DNA of 64,000 bases from Bacillota bacterium (GCA_023412915.1 JAEZRE010000004.1:124001-188000); one strand, 5' to 3'. Counted from the first letter of the stretch, positions 16,978-26,064 are shown. Notes: generated by a model from the letters alone, not told the origin. Program-made: numbers and translations.

Positions 16978-18150
16978 ATGCAAATAGAAATATATCTGGA
17001 CAACAGTGCAACGACAAGACAATATGACGACGTGACAGCATTAATGGCAGAGGTTGCCGCAAACAAGTACGGCAACCCATCGTCTCTTCATACAAAAGGG
17101 ATAGAAGCAGAAAAGCTTGTTAGCTCGGCAAGAAAGCAAATAGCCGATTCTCTGGGAGCCGAACCGAAGGAGATCTACTTTACTTCCGGCGGCACCGAAT
17201 CGAACAACCTGGCCATAAGAGGTTACCTTGACGCAAATCCGAGAAAAGGTAGGCACATCATCACTACAAAAGTCGAGCATCCGTCAGTCATGGAGGTATA
17301 CCGCCATCTCGAAGAGCAGGGTTACCGGGTGGACTATCTAAGCGTCGACGATAAAGGCTCGATCGACCTCCGGGAACTGAGGGACAAAATATCCGCCGAA
17401 ACTTCGCTGATCAGTTTTATATTGGTCAATAACGAGACAGGAGCAATACAGCCGATAGACAGGATAGCGGCAATACGCGACGAGTTGAATCCGCAAACAG
17501 TCATTCATGCGGACGCCGTACAGGCATACGGCAAGCTGAGAATCCTACCCGAAAAATCAGGGATCGGGCTAATGTCGCTGAGCTCCCACAAAATTCATGG
17601 GCCGAAGGGCGAGGGAGCATTATACGTATCACGAAGGATCAGGATAAAACCTCTGTTTTACGGAGGCGGGCAGGAAGCGCTTATTCGCTCCGGCACCGAA
17701 AATGTGCCCGGCATTGCAGGTTTAGGGCTTGCTGCGGCAATGATTTTTGAAATACTGGAAGCCAACTACGATAAAGCGTGTAATCTTAAGAAGCGTTTCA
17801 TCGAAATGCTTGCGGTTTCCGGAATAGAGCATCGCGTGAATTCCCCGGAGGACGCCTCTCCCTACGTCATAAACATCTCTTTTGCCGACGTAAGGGCGGA
17901 AGTGTTGCTGCACCATCTGGAGCAAAGAGGAATATTCGTGTCCACGGGCTCAGCCTGCTCCTCGCACAAGAACACGAGGAGCCACGTGCTGACGGCTATG
18001 GGCGTTCCTGCCGCTTTGACCGACGGTGCCATAAGGTTTAGTCTATCAGGCTTCAATACGCAGGAGGAAATAGAGCAGACTGTCGATGCATTAAAAGAGA
18101 TAATACCGATGATCGATATTAAGAGGAGATATAAGAAGAAGGGTGTTTAG
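16978..18150 (+). CDS. Cysteine desulfurase paired with ThiI (NifS/IscS family)
   Basis: A PLP enzyme that takes sulfur from cysteine as an enzyme persulfide. The PLP lysine is in SLSSHKIHGPKG and the persulfide loop is STGSACSSHKN. The start at 16978 gives MQIEIYLDNSATT, the standard N-terminus, and has GAAGGT 8 bases upstream; a longer in-frame extension upstream reads through copy B of the repeat and is not credible. Placement directly before thiI suggests it is the dedicated sulfur donor for 4-thiouridine, as NifZ is for ThiI in Bacillus. A second desulfurase, iscS, lies at 28324. The leader contains two hairpins around 16915-16960. Confidence 0.94.
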   Translation: MQIEIYLDNSATTRQYDDVTALMAEVAANKYGNPSSLHTKGIEAEKLVSSARKQIADSLGAEPKEIYFTSGGTESNNLAIRGYLDANPRKGRHIITTKVEHPSVMEVYRHLEEQGYRVDYLSVDDKGSIDLRELRDKISAETSLISFILVNNETGAIQPIDRIAAIRDELNPQTVIHADAVQAYGKLRILPEKSGIGLMSLSSHKIHGPKGEGALYVSRRIRIKPLFYGGGQEALIRSGTENVPGIAGLGLAAAMIFEILEANYDKACNLKKRFIEMLAVSGIEHRVNSPEDASPYVINISFADVRAEVLLHHLEQRGIFVSTGSACSSHKNTRSHVLTAMGVPAALTDGAIRFSLSGFNTQEEIEQTVDALKEIIPMIDIKRRYKKKGV

Positions 18151-18195
18151 CGCCGACGTCGCGGATTTCATTTAAAACATCCAAAGGAGGAAGTA

Positions 18196-19389
18196 ATGGA
18201 TAAGGTAATACTTGTAAGATACGGAGAGATCATATTAAAGGGGCTAAACAGGCCGGTTTTTGAAGAAAAGCTGATGAGCAACATAAAAAAGTCTTTATAT
18301 GGTCTCGGCAAAGCCGATATTAAGCGTTCGCAGGCAAGGATCTACATCGAGCCCCACGAAGACGACTTTGATTACAACGAAGCGATTACAAGGCTCGTCA
18401 AGGTATTCGGGATCGTATCGCTCAGCATCGCGCAAAAGCTCCCATCGGATTTCAACGAAATTACAAAGCGTTCGCTTGAACTGGCAAGGGACTATGTGGA
18501 TTCCATGAGAAAGAAGGGCATGTCCGAGACGATCGCGTTCAAGGTCGAAGCGAAGAGGGGAGACAAGCATTTTCCGATGCAGTCCCCGGAGATCAGCGCC
18601 GAGCTCGGAGGCTACCTGCTCGAGAACATTCCTGTGCTCAAGGTCGACGTACACCATCCCGACTTCATTTTTTATGTCGAGGTTCGCGAAAGCACATATA
18701 TTTATTGCGAGATCATACCCTCGAATGGCGGTCTTCCCACAGGGACTAACGGAAAAGGGGTGCTGCTGCTTTCGGGAGGAATAGACAGTCCCGTGGCTGG
18801 CTGGATGATGGCGAAACGTGGAATGGAACTGGAGGCTGTCCATTTTTACAGTTATCCTTATACGAGCGAGCGGGCAAAAGACAAGGTAATCGAGCTTGCA
18901 AAGATACTGTCGCGGTATTGTTACCGCATAAAGCTCCATATTGTTCCGTTTACTGAGATACAACTAGAAATAAATGACAAATGTCCAGAAGACCACCTTA
19001 CCATTATAATGCGCAGAGTCATGATGAAGATCGCGGAAAAAATTGCCGTAAAGAGCGGTGCTTTGGCGCTGATAACGGGCGAAAGCCTTGGACAGGTGGC
19101 GAGCCAGACACTCCACAGCCTGGCCGTCACAAATGCGGTATGCGAGCTGCCTGTATTCAGGCCCTTGATCGGTATGGACAAGAATGAAGTAATAGAGATC
19201 GCAAGGAAGATAGATACGTTCGAAACCTCGATATTGCCGTATGAGGACTGCTGCACGGTGTTTGTGGCAAAACATCCGAAGACGAGGCCAAAGCTCGGGG
19301 AAGTTGAAAAATATGAAGAAGTTCTCCAGCTTGAGGAAATGATGGAGAAAGCTATCAATGATACCGAAACTATACTTGTGAACGAGTAA
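18196..19389 (+). CDS. thiI: tRNA 4-thiouridine synthetase ThiI (no rhodanese domain)
   Basis: A 397-residue enzyme that adenylates U8 of tRNA and inserts sulfur. It has an N-terminal ferredoxin-like/THUMP region and a PP-loop ATPase domain with LLLSGGIDSPVAGWMM. It ends after the ATPase domain, so it lacks the rhodanese domain of the enterobacterial enzyme. Such short forms take sulfur directly from a partner desulfurase, which fits the gene just upstream. Start ATG with AAAGGAGG 8 bases before it. Confidence 0.96.
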   Translation: MDKVILVRYGEIILKGLNRPVFEEKLMSNIKKSLYGLGKADIKRSQARIYIEPHEDDFDYNEAITRLVKVFGIVSLSIAQKLPSDFNEITKRSLELARDYVDSMRKKGMSETIAFKVEAKRGDKHFPMQSPEISAELGGYLLENIPVLKVDVHHPDFIFYVEVRESTYIYCEIIPSNGGLPTGTNGKGVLLLSGGIDSPVAGWMMAKRGMELEAVHFYSYPYTSERAKDKVIELAKILSRYCYRIKLHIVPFTEIQLEINDKCPEDHLTIIMRRVMMKIAEKIAVKSGALALITGESLGQVASQTLHSLAVTNAVCELPVFRPLIGMDKNEVIEIARKIDTFETSILPYEDCCTVFVAKHPKTRPKLGEVEKYEEVLQLEEMMEKAINDTETILVNE

Positions 19390-19464
19390 TTACCATACAT
19401 GTAATACAGGCACTCCAGACAACAATATAATAAATTAGAATATTGCTGAAAGAGGTTGTTGCTG

Positions 19465-20832
19465 GTGTCTGATTCAATGAAAAAAGGCCTTAAAGGCCTT
19501 GTCATCGGTTTGGCAATCGTTGCTGCCCTATGTGCCGCGGGTTTACTCATACTTTCGAACATATACACGGGCGAAACGATCAGGAAGGGCGTACGAATAG
19601 GACAAACAGACGTATCGTGGATGACTGCGGAGGACGCCAGACAGATGCTGGCGGAGGAGCATGACAAGAACGGCGGCGACCGCCATATCGAGCTAACATA
19701 CGGCGACCACGTATGGACGATATCTCCTGAAGATATAGGATACCACTACGATATAGATGAAGCTGTTCAGCAGGCATATTATATTGCCAGAGAAGGCAGC
19801 GTATTCAGTAAGATATACAATTCGCTGCTTTTAGCAAACGGAGGGCATCGGATAGACATAGGAGAAGGTTATGACAGTGACCGGCTTTTATCGATTTTTC
19901 ACGAAATAAAAAAGCAGATAGATTCGAAACCCAAAGATGCCACATTTGCCTACAAGGCGGGGAAAATCAGTATTACAAGGGAATCTGACTACAGGAACCT
20001 GGATATTGACAGAAATATCGAATTGGTGGAAAATCAATTAGGTAAGGGTATTTTCGGAACTATCGAACTGCAGGTGGACGAGCGTAAACCTCGGCTCACC
20101 TATGCTGAACTGAGTGCGGTCAACGGAATTATATCGAGCTTCAGTACCCAATTCAACAGAAACGATGTAAACAGGACCGATAATATCAAGCTGGCTTGCA
20201 GCAGGATCGACAACAAAATTTTGCTTCCCGGGGAGTCGTTTTCGATGAATTCGGCTTTGGGGCCAAGAACGCGGGACAACGGTTACAAGGAAGCCCCGAT
20301 CATTTTCAAGAACGAACTGGTTCCGGGGACGGGCGGAGGCGTCTGTCAGGTATCGTCGACGCTGTATAACACTGTGCTGCTGGCAGGCCTCGACGTGATC
20401 GAACGTACGCACCATTCGATGCCGCTGACCTATATCAGCGCCGGAAGGGATGCCACGATCAACGAAGGCTCTATAGATTTCAGGTTTGTAAATGATTCCA
20501 AATATCCCGTCGTCCTGGACGCGTATGTAAGCGGAAGCAGGTTGTATATAAGCCTGTTGGGTAATAAACGGGAGGATGGACTGGTAATAAGACTGAAAAC
20601 TCAGACCATAGGAGTTTATAAGCCCAAACCGGACAAGGTAGTACTGGATTACACGCTGCCGTCCGGACAGCGGGTAGTTGAACGCAAAGCATCCAAGGGA
20701 GTCAGGGTCGTAGTTTACAGGGAAGCTTACAAAAACGGCAGTCTCGAATGGAGAGAAAAGCTTTCGGAAGATTATTACAAGCCGATACAGGGGATAATCA
20801 GGGTCAGCAGCGACCAGTACCAGTCGAGTTAG
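19465..20832 (+). CDS. VanW-family protein with peptidoglycan-binding-like and G5-like regions
   Basis: A 455-residue envelope protein. One membrane segment (residues about 10-32) anchors it outside. Two PG_binding_4-like regions follow (about 35-235), then the VanW domain with LLPGESFSMNSALGPRT and GGGVCQVSSTLYNT, and a C-terminal G5-like beta region. VanW proteins accompany some vancomycin-resistance clusters but are widespread in Clostridia with no proven function. I place the start at GTG 19465 because AGAGG lies 9 bases before it; TTG codons at 19456 and 19459 are too close to that site. No resistance genes are nearby. Confidence 0.88.
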   Translation: MSDSMKKGLKGLVIGLAIVAALCAAGLLILSNIYTGETIRKGVRIGQTDVSWMTAEDARQMLAEEHDKNGGDRHIELTYGDHVWTISPEDIGYHYDIDEAVQQAYYIAREGSVFSKIYNSLLLANGGHRIDIGEGYDSDRLLSIFHEIKKQIDSKPKDATFAYKAGKISITRESDYRNLDIDRNIELVENQLGKGIFGTIELQVDERKPRLTYAELSAVNGIISSFSTQFNRNDVNRTDNIKLACSRIDNKILLPGESFSMNSALGPRTRDNGYKEAPIIFKNELVPGTGGGVCQVSSTLYNTVLLAGLDVIERTHHSMPLTYISAGRDATINEGSIDFRFVNDSKYPVVLDAYVSGSRLYISLLGNKREDGLVIRLKTQTIGVYKPKPDKVVLDYTLPSGQRVVERKASKGVRVVVYREAYKNGSLEWREKLSEDYYKPIQGIIRVSSDQYQSS

Positions 20833-20889
20833 TCAAGTATCAGCAGCTGATACGATTATATAGACGACATTAGAAAATGAGGGGTCGAA

Positions 20890-21585
20890 ATGAACGAAAA
20901 TCTTTACAATAAAGAGATCGTCTGTCCGGTCTGTATGCAAAAATTTGACGTTACGAAGGTAAAGACAAGGGGTTGTAAAGTTAAAAGCAGGGATACGGAC
21001 TTTTGCATTTTTTACGAAGATCTTAATCCGATTTTCTATGATGCCTGGGTATGTGAGAACTGCGGGTATGCGGCTCAGTCGGAGAAATTCCTCGATATAC
21101 CCCCGAAAGATGTAAGTACTGTCAAGGCTAAGATAACACCAAAATGGAAAAAGAGGTCCTTCAGCGGTGAAAGATCCGTAGAAATGGCGTTGGAAGCCTT
21201 CAAGCTCGTGCTGATAAACCATCAGGCACGCGGGGCAAAAGCGAGCGAGCTTGCAAAGATATGCATGAGGATCGCATGGCTTTATAGAATTAAGAAGGAT
21301 GAAAAAGAGCACGAATTTGTCAAATATGCTCTCAGATATTATACTGAAACCTACGAGAAGGAAAGATTTCCGGCGGACAAGCTCGATGAGAATACCTGCA
21401 TGTATATGATAGGAGAACTGAATTTCAGGGCCGGCAATCTCGAAGAGTCCGTTAAATGGTTCAGCAGGCTGATAAGTTCTCCGGACGCAAGAAAGATACC
21501 GACACTGATAGAAGCCGCAAGGGATGAGTTCCAGCTCGTAAAGGATAAGCTGGGCAGCGCGGGCGAAACCGCAGGTGGGGCGTGA
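20890..21585 (+). CDS. DUF2225 protein, zinc-ribbon-like N-terminus
   Basis: A 231-residue cytoplasmic protein of the DUF2225 family. CPVC near the N-terminus and CENCGY near residue 60 look like paired metal-binding knuckles. The rest is helical and TPR-like (ELAKICMRIAWLYRIKKDE, GELNFRAGNLEESVKWFSRLI). Function is unknown in the family. The stop is followed after 3 bases by the ATG of the AIR-synthase-like gene, so they form an operon. Confidence 0.85.
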   Translation: MNENLYNKEIVCPVCMQKFDVTKVKTRGCKVKSRDTDFCIFYEDLNPIFYDAWVCENCGYAAQSEKFLDIPPKDVSTVKAKITPKWKKRSFSGERSVEMALEAFKLVLINHQARGAKASELAKICMRIAWLYRIKKDEKEHEFVKYALRYYTETYEKERFPADKLDENTCMYMIGELNFRAGNLEESVKWFSRLISSPDARKIPTLIEAARDEFQLVKDKLGSAGETAGGA

Positions 21586-21588
21586 TCG

Positions 21589-22581
21589 ATGAAAAAACCG
21601 ATGAAAACAGGCAAATTGCCTAACGATATGCTTGAAAAGATTGTGATCGGAAAGCTGCGTAATATCAGAAACGAGGTACTCGTACGTCCCGGCATCGGTA
21701 TGGATTGTTCCGCTGTGGATTTCGGAGAGTACGCCTGCGTGCTTTCGAGCGATCCAATAACAGGAACGGCCAAAGAAATCGGCAGGCTTGCCGTACATGT
21801 GAGCTGCAACGATATCGCTTCCTGCGGCGTCGAGCCGCTGGGCCTGATGACGACGATACTTTGCCCTCCCGGTTCTACCGAAAAAGAGCTTGAACATATA
21901 ATGGACCAATTGGCGAATGCCGCAGCCTCGATAAACGTCGATCTGCTCGGCGGGCATACGGAAGTGACGACGGCAGTTACGCGTTTCGTCATCTCCTGCA
22001 CCGCTGTAGGACGCTGTGCAAGAGAAAGCATGGTCGTCGCCGCGGGCGCAAAGGACGGGGACGAGCTCATCTTAACGAAACACGCCGGCCTTGAAGGCGC
22101 GTCCATTATTGCGCATGAAAAGGAAACGGAGCTGCAGCCGGTTTTGGGCGCACAGGCAATAGAGGAAGCCAAGGCTTTCATGAACAATATAAGCGTGGTA
22201 AAGGACGGGCTTGCAGCGGCAAAATACGGAGCGCATGCGATGCACGACGTAACGGAAGGCGGGATACTGGGGGCTGTATGGGAAATTTGCGAGGCCTCGG
22301 GTAAGGGCGCTGAAGTTTACATAGAACATATACCAGTTATGTTATCAACTCAAAGAATATGTGAATACTATAATATAGATCCGTACAGATTAATCTCGAG
22401 CGGCTGCATGCTGATAGCCGCCCGTAACGGAGAGGAACTGGCCGGCCGGCTTAGAAAGGAAGGGATAGACGCGGCCGTCATAGGCAGGTTGAACGGAACA
22501 GGAGAAAGGTTCACGATTAAAGACGGCAGAAAGGAACCGATCGCGCCACCGGACGCTGATGAATTATACAAAGTTTTGTAA
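21589..22581 (+). CDS. AIR synthase-related (PurM/HypE-fold) protein
   Basis: A 330-residue protein of the PurM/HypE/ThiL/SelD superfamily, whose members bind ATP at a dimer interface and phosphorylate or activate small substrates. Visible motifs are the N-terminal PGIGMDCSAVDFG, the metal/phosphate loop VSCNDIASCGVEPLG, the GGHTEVT loop and HDVTEGGILGAVWEI. It is closest in plan to HypE, but no hydrogenase maturation gene is nearby and it lacks a C-terminal cysteine (it ends DELYKVL), so it is not a functional HypE. Substrate unknown. Confidence 0.82.
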   Translation: MKKPMKTGKLPNDMLEKIVIGKLRNIRNEVLVRPGIGMDCSAVDFGEYACVLSSDPITGTAKEIGRLAVHVSCNDIASCGVEPLGLMTTILCPPGSTEKELEHIMDQLANAAASINVDLLGGHTEVTTAVTRFVISCTAVGRCARESMVVAAGAKDGDELILTKHAGLEGASIIAHEKETELQPVLGAQAIEEAKAFMNNISVVKDGLAAAKYGAHAMHDVTEGGILGAVWEICEASGKGAEVYIEHIPVMLSTQRICEYYNIDPYRLISSGCMLIAARNGEELAGRLRKEGIDAAVIGRLNGTGERFTIKDGRKEPIAPPDADELYKVL

Positions 22582-22585
22582 TAAC

Positions 22586-22614
22586 TTGACATACTTTTTT
22601 TGAATGTTTATAAT
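22586..22614 (+). promoter_or_regulatory. glyA leader promoter
   Basis: TTGACA (22586-22591) and TATAAT (22609-22614) are 17 bp apart, both perfect consensus. Transcription should begin near 22621, just before the riboswitch. Confidence 0.9.
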
Positions 22615-22633
22615 CAATACGATGAAAATAAAT

Positions 22634-22778
22634 ATAGCGCGGACGATCGTTATGGAAGATCCCTTTGGGTCGACTGTAACGGGACGCACCTCTGGAGAGA
22701 CCGTCATGGCGCCGAAGGGGCAAATTTCCGTTCACAGCGGGAATCATCTCTCAGGCAAAAGGACAGAGTACGGGTATA
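22634..22778 (+). ncRNA. Glycine riboswitch (single aptamer with upstream ghost aptamer)
   Basis: The conserved gcvT-type aptamer core is plain: CTCTGGAGAGACCG at 22690-22703, GCCGAAGGGGCAA at 22711-22723, and CTCTCAGGCAAAAGGACAGAG up to 22768. P1 pairs 22690-22694 with 22764-22768. Only one full aptamer is present. Upstream, 22636-22687 folds into a closing GCG/CGC stem with CGTTA/TAACG and a GATCC/GGGTC hairpin but lacks the conserved core, matching the ghost aptamers described beside singlet glycine riboswitches. It controls glyA, probably through the hairpin at 22808-22831. Confidence 0.93.
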
Positions 22779-22807
22779 TTGAATAAAATCAATATTAGTT
22801 TTCAGAG

Positions 22808-22841
22808 GTCAAATCGAGAGATTTGGCCTTTAATATTTATA
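22808..22841 (+). terminator. Riboswitch expression-platform terminator before glyA
   Basis: AGGTCAAATC and GATTTGGCCT form a 10-bp stem closed by a GAGA loop and followed by TTTAATATTT. The U-tract is interrupted. It lies between the aptamer and the glyA ribosome binding site, so it is probably the switched terminator. Confidence 0.75.
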
Positions 22842-22871
22842 TAACACATAAGAGATTACGGAGGTAGAAAG

Positions 22872-24107
22872 ATGTATCAGATTGATTTGATAAAGAAAAT
22901 TGATCCGGAAGTTGCTGAAAGTATCGAAAACGAAGTAAACAGGCAGAGGAATAAGCTTGAGATGATAGCTTCGGAGAACTTTGTCAGCGAAGCGGTCCTT
23001 CAGGCTCTTGGTACGCCCCTTACCAATAAATATGCGGAAGGCTACCCTGGCAAACGCTATTACGGAGGATGTGAATTTGTTGACGTAGTGGAACAGCTGG
23101 CAATAGACAGGGCGAAGGAGCTGTTCGGAGCGGACCATGTCAACGTGCAGCCGCACTCCGGCGCTCAGGCGAATTCAGCCGTTTACTTTGCAATGCTGGA
23201 TCCGGGCGATACGATACTCGGTTTGGATCTCGCGCACGGCGGGCATCTGAGCCACGGTATGAAAAAGAATATTTCGGGAAAGTACTATAAATCCGAATTC
23301 TACCAGGTCAGGGAAGACAACTGCTATATAGACTACGACGCGCTTTTGCGCAAGGCCAGGGAAGTCCGGCCCAAGATAATTGTTGCCGGCGCGAGCGCTT
23401 ACCCAAGGATCATCGATTTCAAGGCTTTCAGCGAGATAGCCAAGGAAGCCGGTTCGTACCTGATGGTAGACATGGCGCACATCGCGGGTCTCGTTGCGGC
23501 CGGTCTGCACCCAAGCCCCGTGCCGTATGCCGATTTCGTCACGACTACTACTCATAAGACGCTCAGAGGTCCGAGGGGCGGTATGATAATGTGCAAAGAG
23601 GAATTCGCAAAAGCTGTCGATTCAGCCGTATTCCCGGGGACACAGGGCGGACCGCTCATGCACGTTATAGCCGCAAAGGCGGTAAGCTTCAAGGAAGCGT
23701 TGAGCGACGAATTCAAAACCTACCAACAGCAGATAGTCAAAAACGCGAAGGCTCTTGCCGAGGCAATGCTGGATGAAGGCTTCGATCTCGTATCGGGCGG
23801 CACCGACAACCACCTGATGCTGGTTGACCTGACAAATACCAACGTCACGGGCAAACAGGCACAGCTCTGGCTCGACGACGTTGGCATCACCGTAAACAAG
23901 AACGCAATACCCTTCGACAAGCAAAAGCCTTCGATTACCAGCGGTATAAGGATCGGTACTCCCGCGCTGACGACCAGGGGCATGAAGGAAGCCGACATGA
24001 AGGAGATAGCCGGACTGATCAGGCTGACGCTCACGGATTACGAAAACTCGGCTGAGAAAGTAAGGAACAGTGTTGCGGTCCTTTGCAGCAAGTATCCTCT
24101 GTATTGA
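22872..24107 (+). CDS. glyA: Serine hydroxymethyltransferase GlyA
   Basis: A 411-residue PLP enzyme interconverting serine plus tetrahydrofolate and glycine plus 5,10-methylene-tetrahydrofolate. The PLP lysine is in [14 protein letters not shown]. The N-terminal block [18 protein letters not shown] and the substrate loop [15 protein letters not shown] are intact. The start is ATG with CGGAGG 7 bases upstream. The glycine riboswitch upstream suggests the enzyme is raised when glycine is plentiful, to turn glycine into serine and balance one-carbon units. Confidence 0.98.
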   Translation: MYQIDLIKKIDPEVAESIENEVNRQRNKLEMIASENFVSEAVLQALGTPLTNKYAEGYPGKRYYGGCEFVDVVEQLAIDRAKELFGADHVNVQPHSGAQANSAVYFAMLDPGDTILGLDLAHGGHLSHGMKKNISGKYYKSEFYQVREDNCYIDYDALLRKAREVRPKIIVAGASAYPRIIDFKAFSEIAKEAGSYLMVDMAHIAGLVAAGLHPSPVPYADFVTTTTHKTLRGPRGGMIMCKEEFAKAVDSAVFPGTQGGPLMHVIAAKAVSFKEALSDEFKTYQQQIVKNAKALAEAMLDEGFDLVSGGTDNHLMLVDLTNTNVTGKQAQLWLDDVGITVNKNAIPFDKQKPSITSGIRIGTPALTTRGMKEADMKEIAGLIRLTLTDYENSAEKVRNSVAVLCSKYPLY

Positions 24108-24239
24108 TAGCTGCCGCTTGTGACGACATCCGCAGCTTCATGGCTGCTTCATGCGCTGCTTTCACTTTAAAGTTTGGCCGGTCATACAAGCTTTGCAGAC
24201 GAATCGTTTTATAGTAAAATAAGTATAGATGTTAAATAT

Positions 24240-24286
24240 TATACAGACAGGGTGCCGATCCTGAGGAATGGCGTCTTGTCTGTATA
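24240..24286 (+). other. Long stem-loop in the glyA-rarA gap
   Basis: TATACAGACAGGGTGCC (24240-24256) pairs with 24270-24286 over 17 consecutive positions, three of them G-U, with a 13-base loop. A -10-like TATAGT/TAAAAT run precedes it at about 24212-24220. No U-tract follows, so it is not a standard terminator. The rest of 24108-24239 shows only short GCAGC/GCTGC repeats. Confidence 0.6.
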
Positions 24287-24311
24287 TTGTTCATCGGAAC
24301 ATGGAATTTTG

Positions 24312-24461
24312 TCGACTGCCGCGCAGTAAAGCAATGTAGCTTATTGCTTCGCAATTAGTGTTTGACTGCCGCGCAGCAAAGAAATGTAGCTTATTGCTTC
24401 GCAATTAGTGTTCGACTGCCGTGCAGCAAAACAATGTAGATTATTGTTCGCAATAATCTTT
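24312..24461. repeat. Three tandem 50-bp repeats upstream of rarA
   Basis: Three units with GACTGCCG at 24314, 24364 and 24414 have a period of 50 bp. Each holds a small CTGC-CGC-GCAG hairpin and then a second hairpin: AGCTTATTGC/GCAATTAGT in units 1 and 2, changed to a perfect AGATTATTG-TTCG-CAATAATCT in unit 3. The third unit runs up to the rarA ribosome binding site. There are no spacers between units. Confidence 0.85.
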
Positions 24462-24470
24462 GGAGGATTT

Positions 24471-25760
24471 ATGCCTGAGAGGAAGGAACCGCTCGCTTAC
24501 AGGATGAGCCCGCGGACAATAGAAGAATTCGTCGGGCAGGAGCATATAACGGGCAAGGGTAAAATGCTTTACAGGATGATCAAGGCGGACAGGATATCCT
24601 CGATCATACTTTATGGACCTCCCGGAACTGGAAAGACGTCGCTGGCAAGGATCATAGCCGCTACCACCGCGTCCAGCTTCGAAAAATTGAATGCCGTAAC
24701 CGCTGGCGTGGCCGATATTAAGAGGATAGTGGCCGATACGCAAAACCTTATGCTCAACCCAAGCGGCAGGACCGTACTGTTCATTGACGAAATACATCGT
24801 TTCAATAAAGCGCAGCAGGACGCGCTGCTGCCTTTTGTCGAGAACGGTACGATAGTGCTTATAGGGGCAACTACGGAAAATCCGTATTTTGAAGTCAATA
24901 AGGCTTTGATTTCGCGGTCGTCCGTTTTCATGCTGAAGCCTCTCAACAAGGCCGATATAGATAAGATCATACGGTCGGCGCTTTCAGACAGGGAACGTGG
25001 ATTGGGCGCGTATGACCTCATAACTGACGATAACGCGGTTTCCTACCTGGCGGAGGTTGCGAACGGCGACGCGAGAATCGCATTGAATGCAATAGAACTC
25101 GCGGCGGAAACCTCGGAATTGGAAAGTGACGGCCATATCCATATAGCTATAAACACGATAGAGGAATGTGTGCAGAGGAAAGCGATCACCTTTGATAAAT
25201 CCGGGGAAGCTCATTACGACAATATAAGCGCTTTTATTAAATCGATGAGGGGCAGTAATCCCGACGCGGCTCTGTTTTATCTTGCAAGGGCTCTGTACGC
25301 GGGAGAAGACCCCGAATTCCTGATCCGCAGGATCATCATATGCGCCTCCGAGGATGTGGGAATGGCTAATCCGACGGCACTGCAGGTGGCTGTTGCCGCC
25401 GCCGAGGGAATACATATGATAGGCATGCCCGAAGCCAGACTGCTGCTTGCGCACGCAGCTGTAATGGTTGCGACGAGTCCCAAGTCCAATTCCTGCTACA
25501 AGGCGCTCGGAAAGGCCTTGCAGGATGTAGAAACAAAGCGTACGGGCGAAGTGCCGATGCATCTTAGGAATGCGCCGGTCAAAGGTATGGCGGATCAAGG
25601 CTACGGCGTTGGTTACAAGTATGCGCACGATTATCCCGGAAATATAGTGAAGCAGGAATTTTTCCCGGATGAAATGAAGGGTACAATATATTACGAGCCT
25701 ACCTCAAACGGATATGAAAGCAAGATCAGAGAATGGCTCGAAAGGTTCAGAAACAGCTGA
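24471..25760 (+). CDS. rarA: Replication-associated recombination protein RarA (MgsA)
   Basis: A 429-residue AAA+ ATPase of the clamp-loader clade that acts at stalled forks and tetramerises through its C-terminus. Walker A is YGPPGTGKTS and Walker B is LFIDEIHRFNKAQQDAL; the C-terminal block DYPGNIVKQEFFPDEM is diagnostic. The start at 24471 gives MPERKEPLAYRM and has GGAGG 4 bases upstream; an in-frame extension to 24408 would read through the 50-bp repeats and is rejected. The UUCG hairpin of the third repeat ends just before this ribosome binding site and may affect translation. Confidence 0.96.
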   Translation: MPERKEPLAYRMSPRTIEEFVGQEHITGKGKMLYRMIKADRISSIILYGPPGTGKTSLARIIAATTASSFEKLNAVTAGVADIKRIVADTQNLMLNPSGRTVLFIDEIHRFNKAQQDALLPFVENGTIVLIGATTENPYFEVNKALISRSSVFMLKPLNKADIDKIIRSALSDRERGLGAYDLITDDNAVSYLAEVANGDARIALNAIELAAETSELESDGHIHIAINTIEECVQRKAITFDKSGEAHYDNISAFIKSMRGSNPDAALFYLARALYAGEDPEFLIRRIIICASEDVGMANPTALQVAVAAAEGIHMIGMPEARLLLAHAAVMVATSPKSNSCYKALGKALQDVETKRTGEVPMHLRNAPVKGMADQGYGVGYKYAHDYPGNIVKQEFFPDEMKGTIYYEPTSNGYESKIREWLERFRNS

Positions 25761-25773
25761 AAGGAAGTGCGTG

Positions 25774-26064
25774 ATGTTGAAGAGAGTTCTGGCGTGGATC
25801 ATTTTGATCGGTTTCGTATTGCTATTATTGAATATAGCGATATTCCATTTTTACTGGCAGGTATGCACAGCGGTTTATGTAGTAATAATCATTTTCTTCG
25901 TGCTTTCCAACGGGAAAATCGTGCCTGCGCAAACGGAGGCCGGGCATGCTCAGGCCAACAGCGGCAATGACGCCGATGAACCGGATATTGACGGAGACGG
26001 AAGAAATGCCGACGAAGACGAAAATGGCAGCGAAAAAGGCAGTGAAAAGGGTAAACACCAATAA
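25774..26064 (+). CDS. Small two-helix membrane protein with acidic tail
   Basis: A 96-residue protein 13 bp after rarA, probably cotranscribed. Two hydrophobic stretches (residues about 4-26 and 30-46) form a hairpin in the membrane. Residues 50-96 are polar and acidic, rich in Asp, Glu, Asn and Gly, ending in a basic HQ. I recognise no family. AAGGAAG lies 6 bases before the ATG at 25774. Hypothetical, but the start signals and hydrophobic pattern argue that it is real. Confidence 0.65.
   Translation: MLKRVLAWIILIGFVLLLLNIAIFHFYWQVCTAVYVVIIIFFVLSNGKIVPAQTEAGHAQANSGNDADEPDIDGDGRNADEDENGSEKGSEKGKHQ

Noticed and set aside
19465..20832. Vancomycin resistance locus
   Set aside because: A VanW-family protein alone is not evidence of resistance; vanA/B-type ligase, vanH, vanX and vanRS are not next to it.
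20833..21957. A 374-codon minus-strand frame opposite the DUF2225 and AIR-synthase-like genes
   Set aside because: Both plus-strand genes have recognisable family motifs and good start sites. The minus frame has no family resemblance and looks like a codon-bias shadow.
21589..22581. HypE hydrogenase maturation protein
   Set aside because: There is no C-terminal cysteine that would be carbamoylated, and no hyp or hydrogenase gene nearby; only the fold is supported.
22604..22786. A 60-codon open frame between the AIR-synthase-like gene and glyA
   Set aside because: It lies wholly within the glycine riboswitch, has no ribosome binding site, and its sequence is explained by the conserved aptamer core.
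24312..24461. Possible CRISPR array or small repeat-spacer locus before rarA
   Set aside because: The whole 50-bp unit repeats, including any would-be spacer, so it is a plain tandem repeat.
24108..24470. 6S RNA gene beside rarA
   Set aside because: The location fits, but I could not find the closing stem, central bubble and terminal stem in the right order. It is left as an unassigned stem-loop and repeat region.
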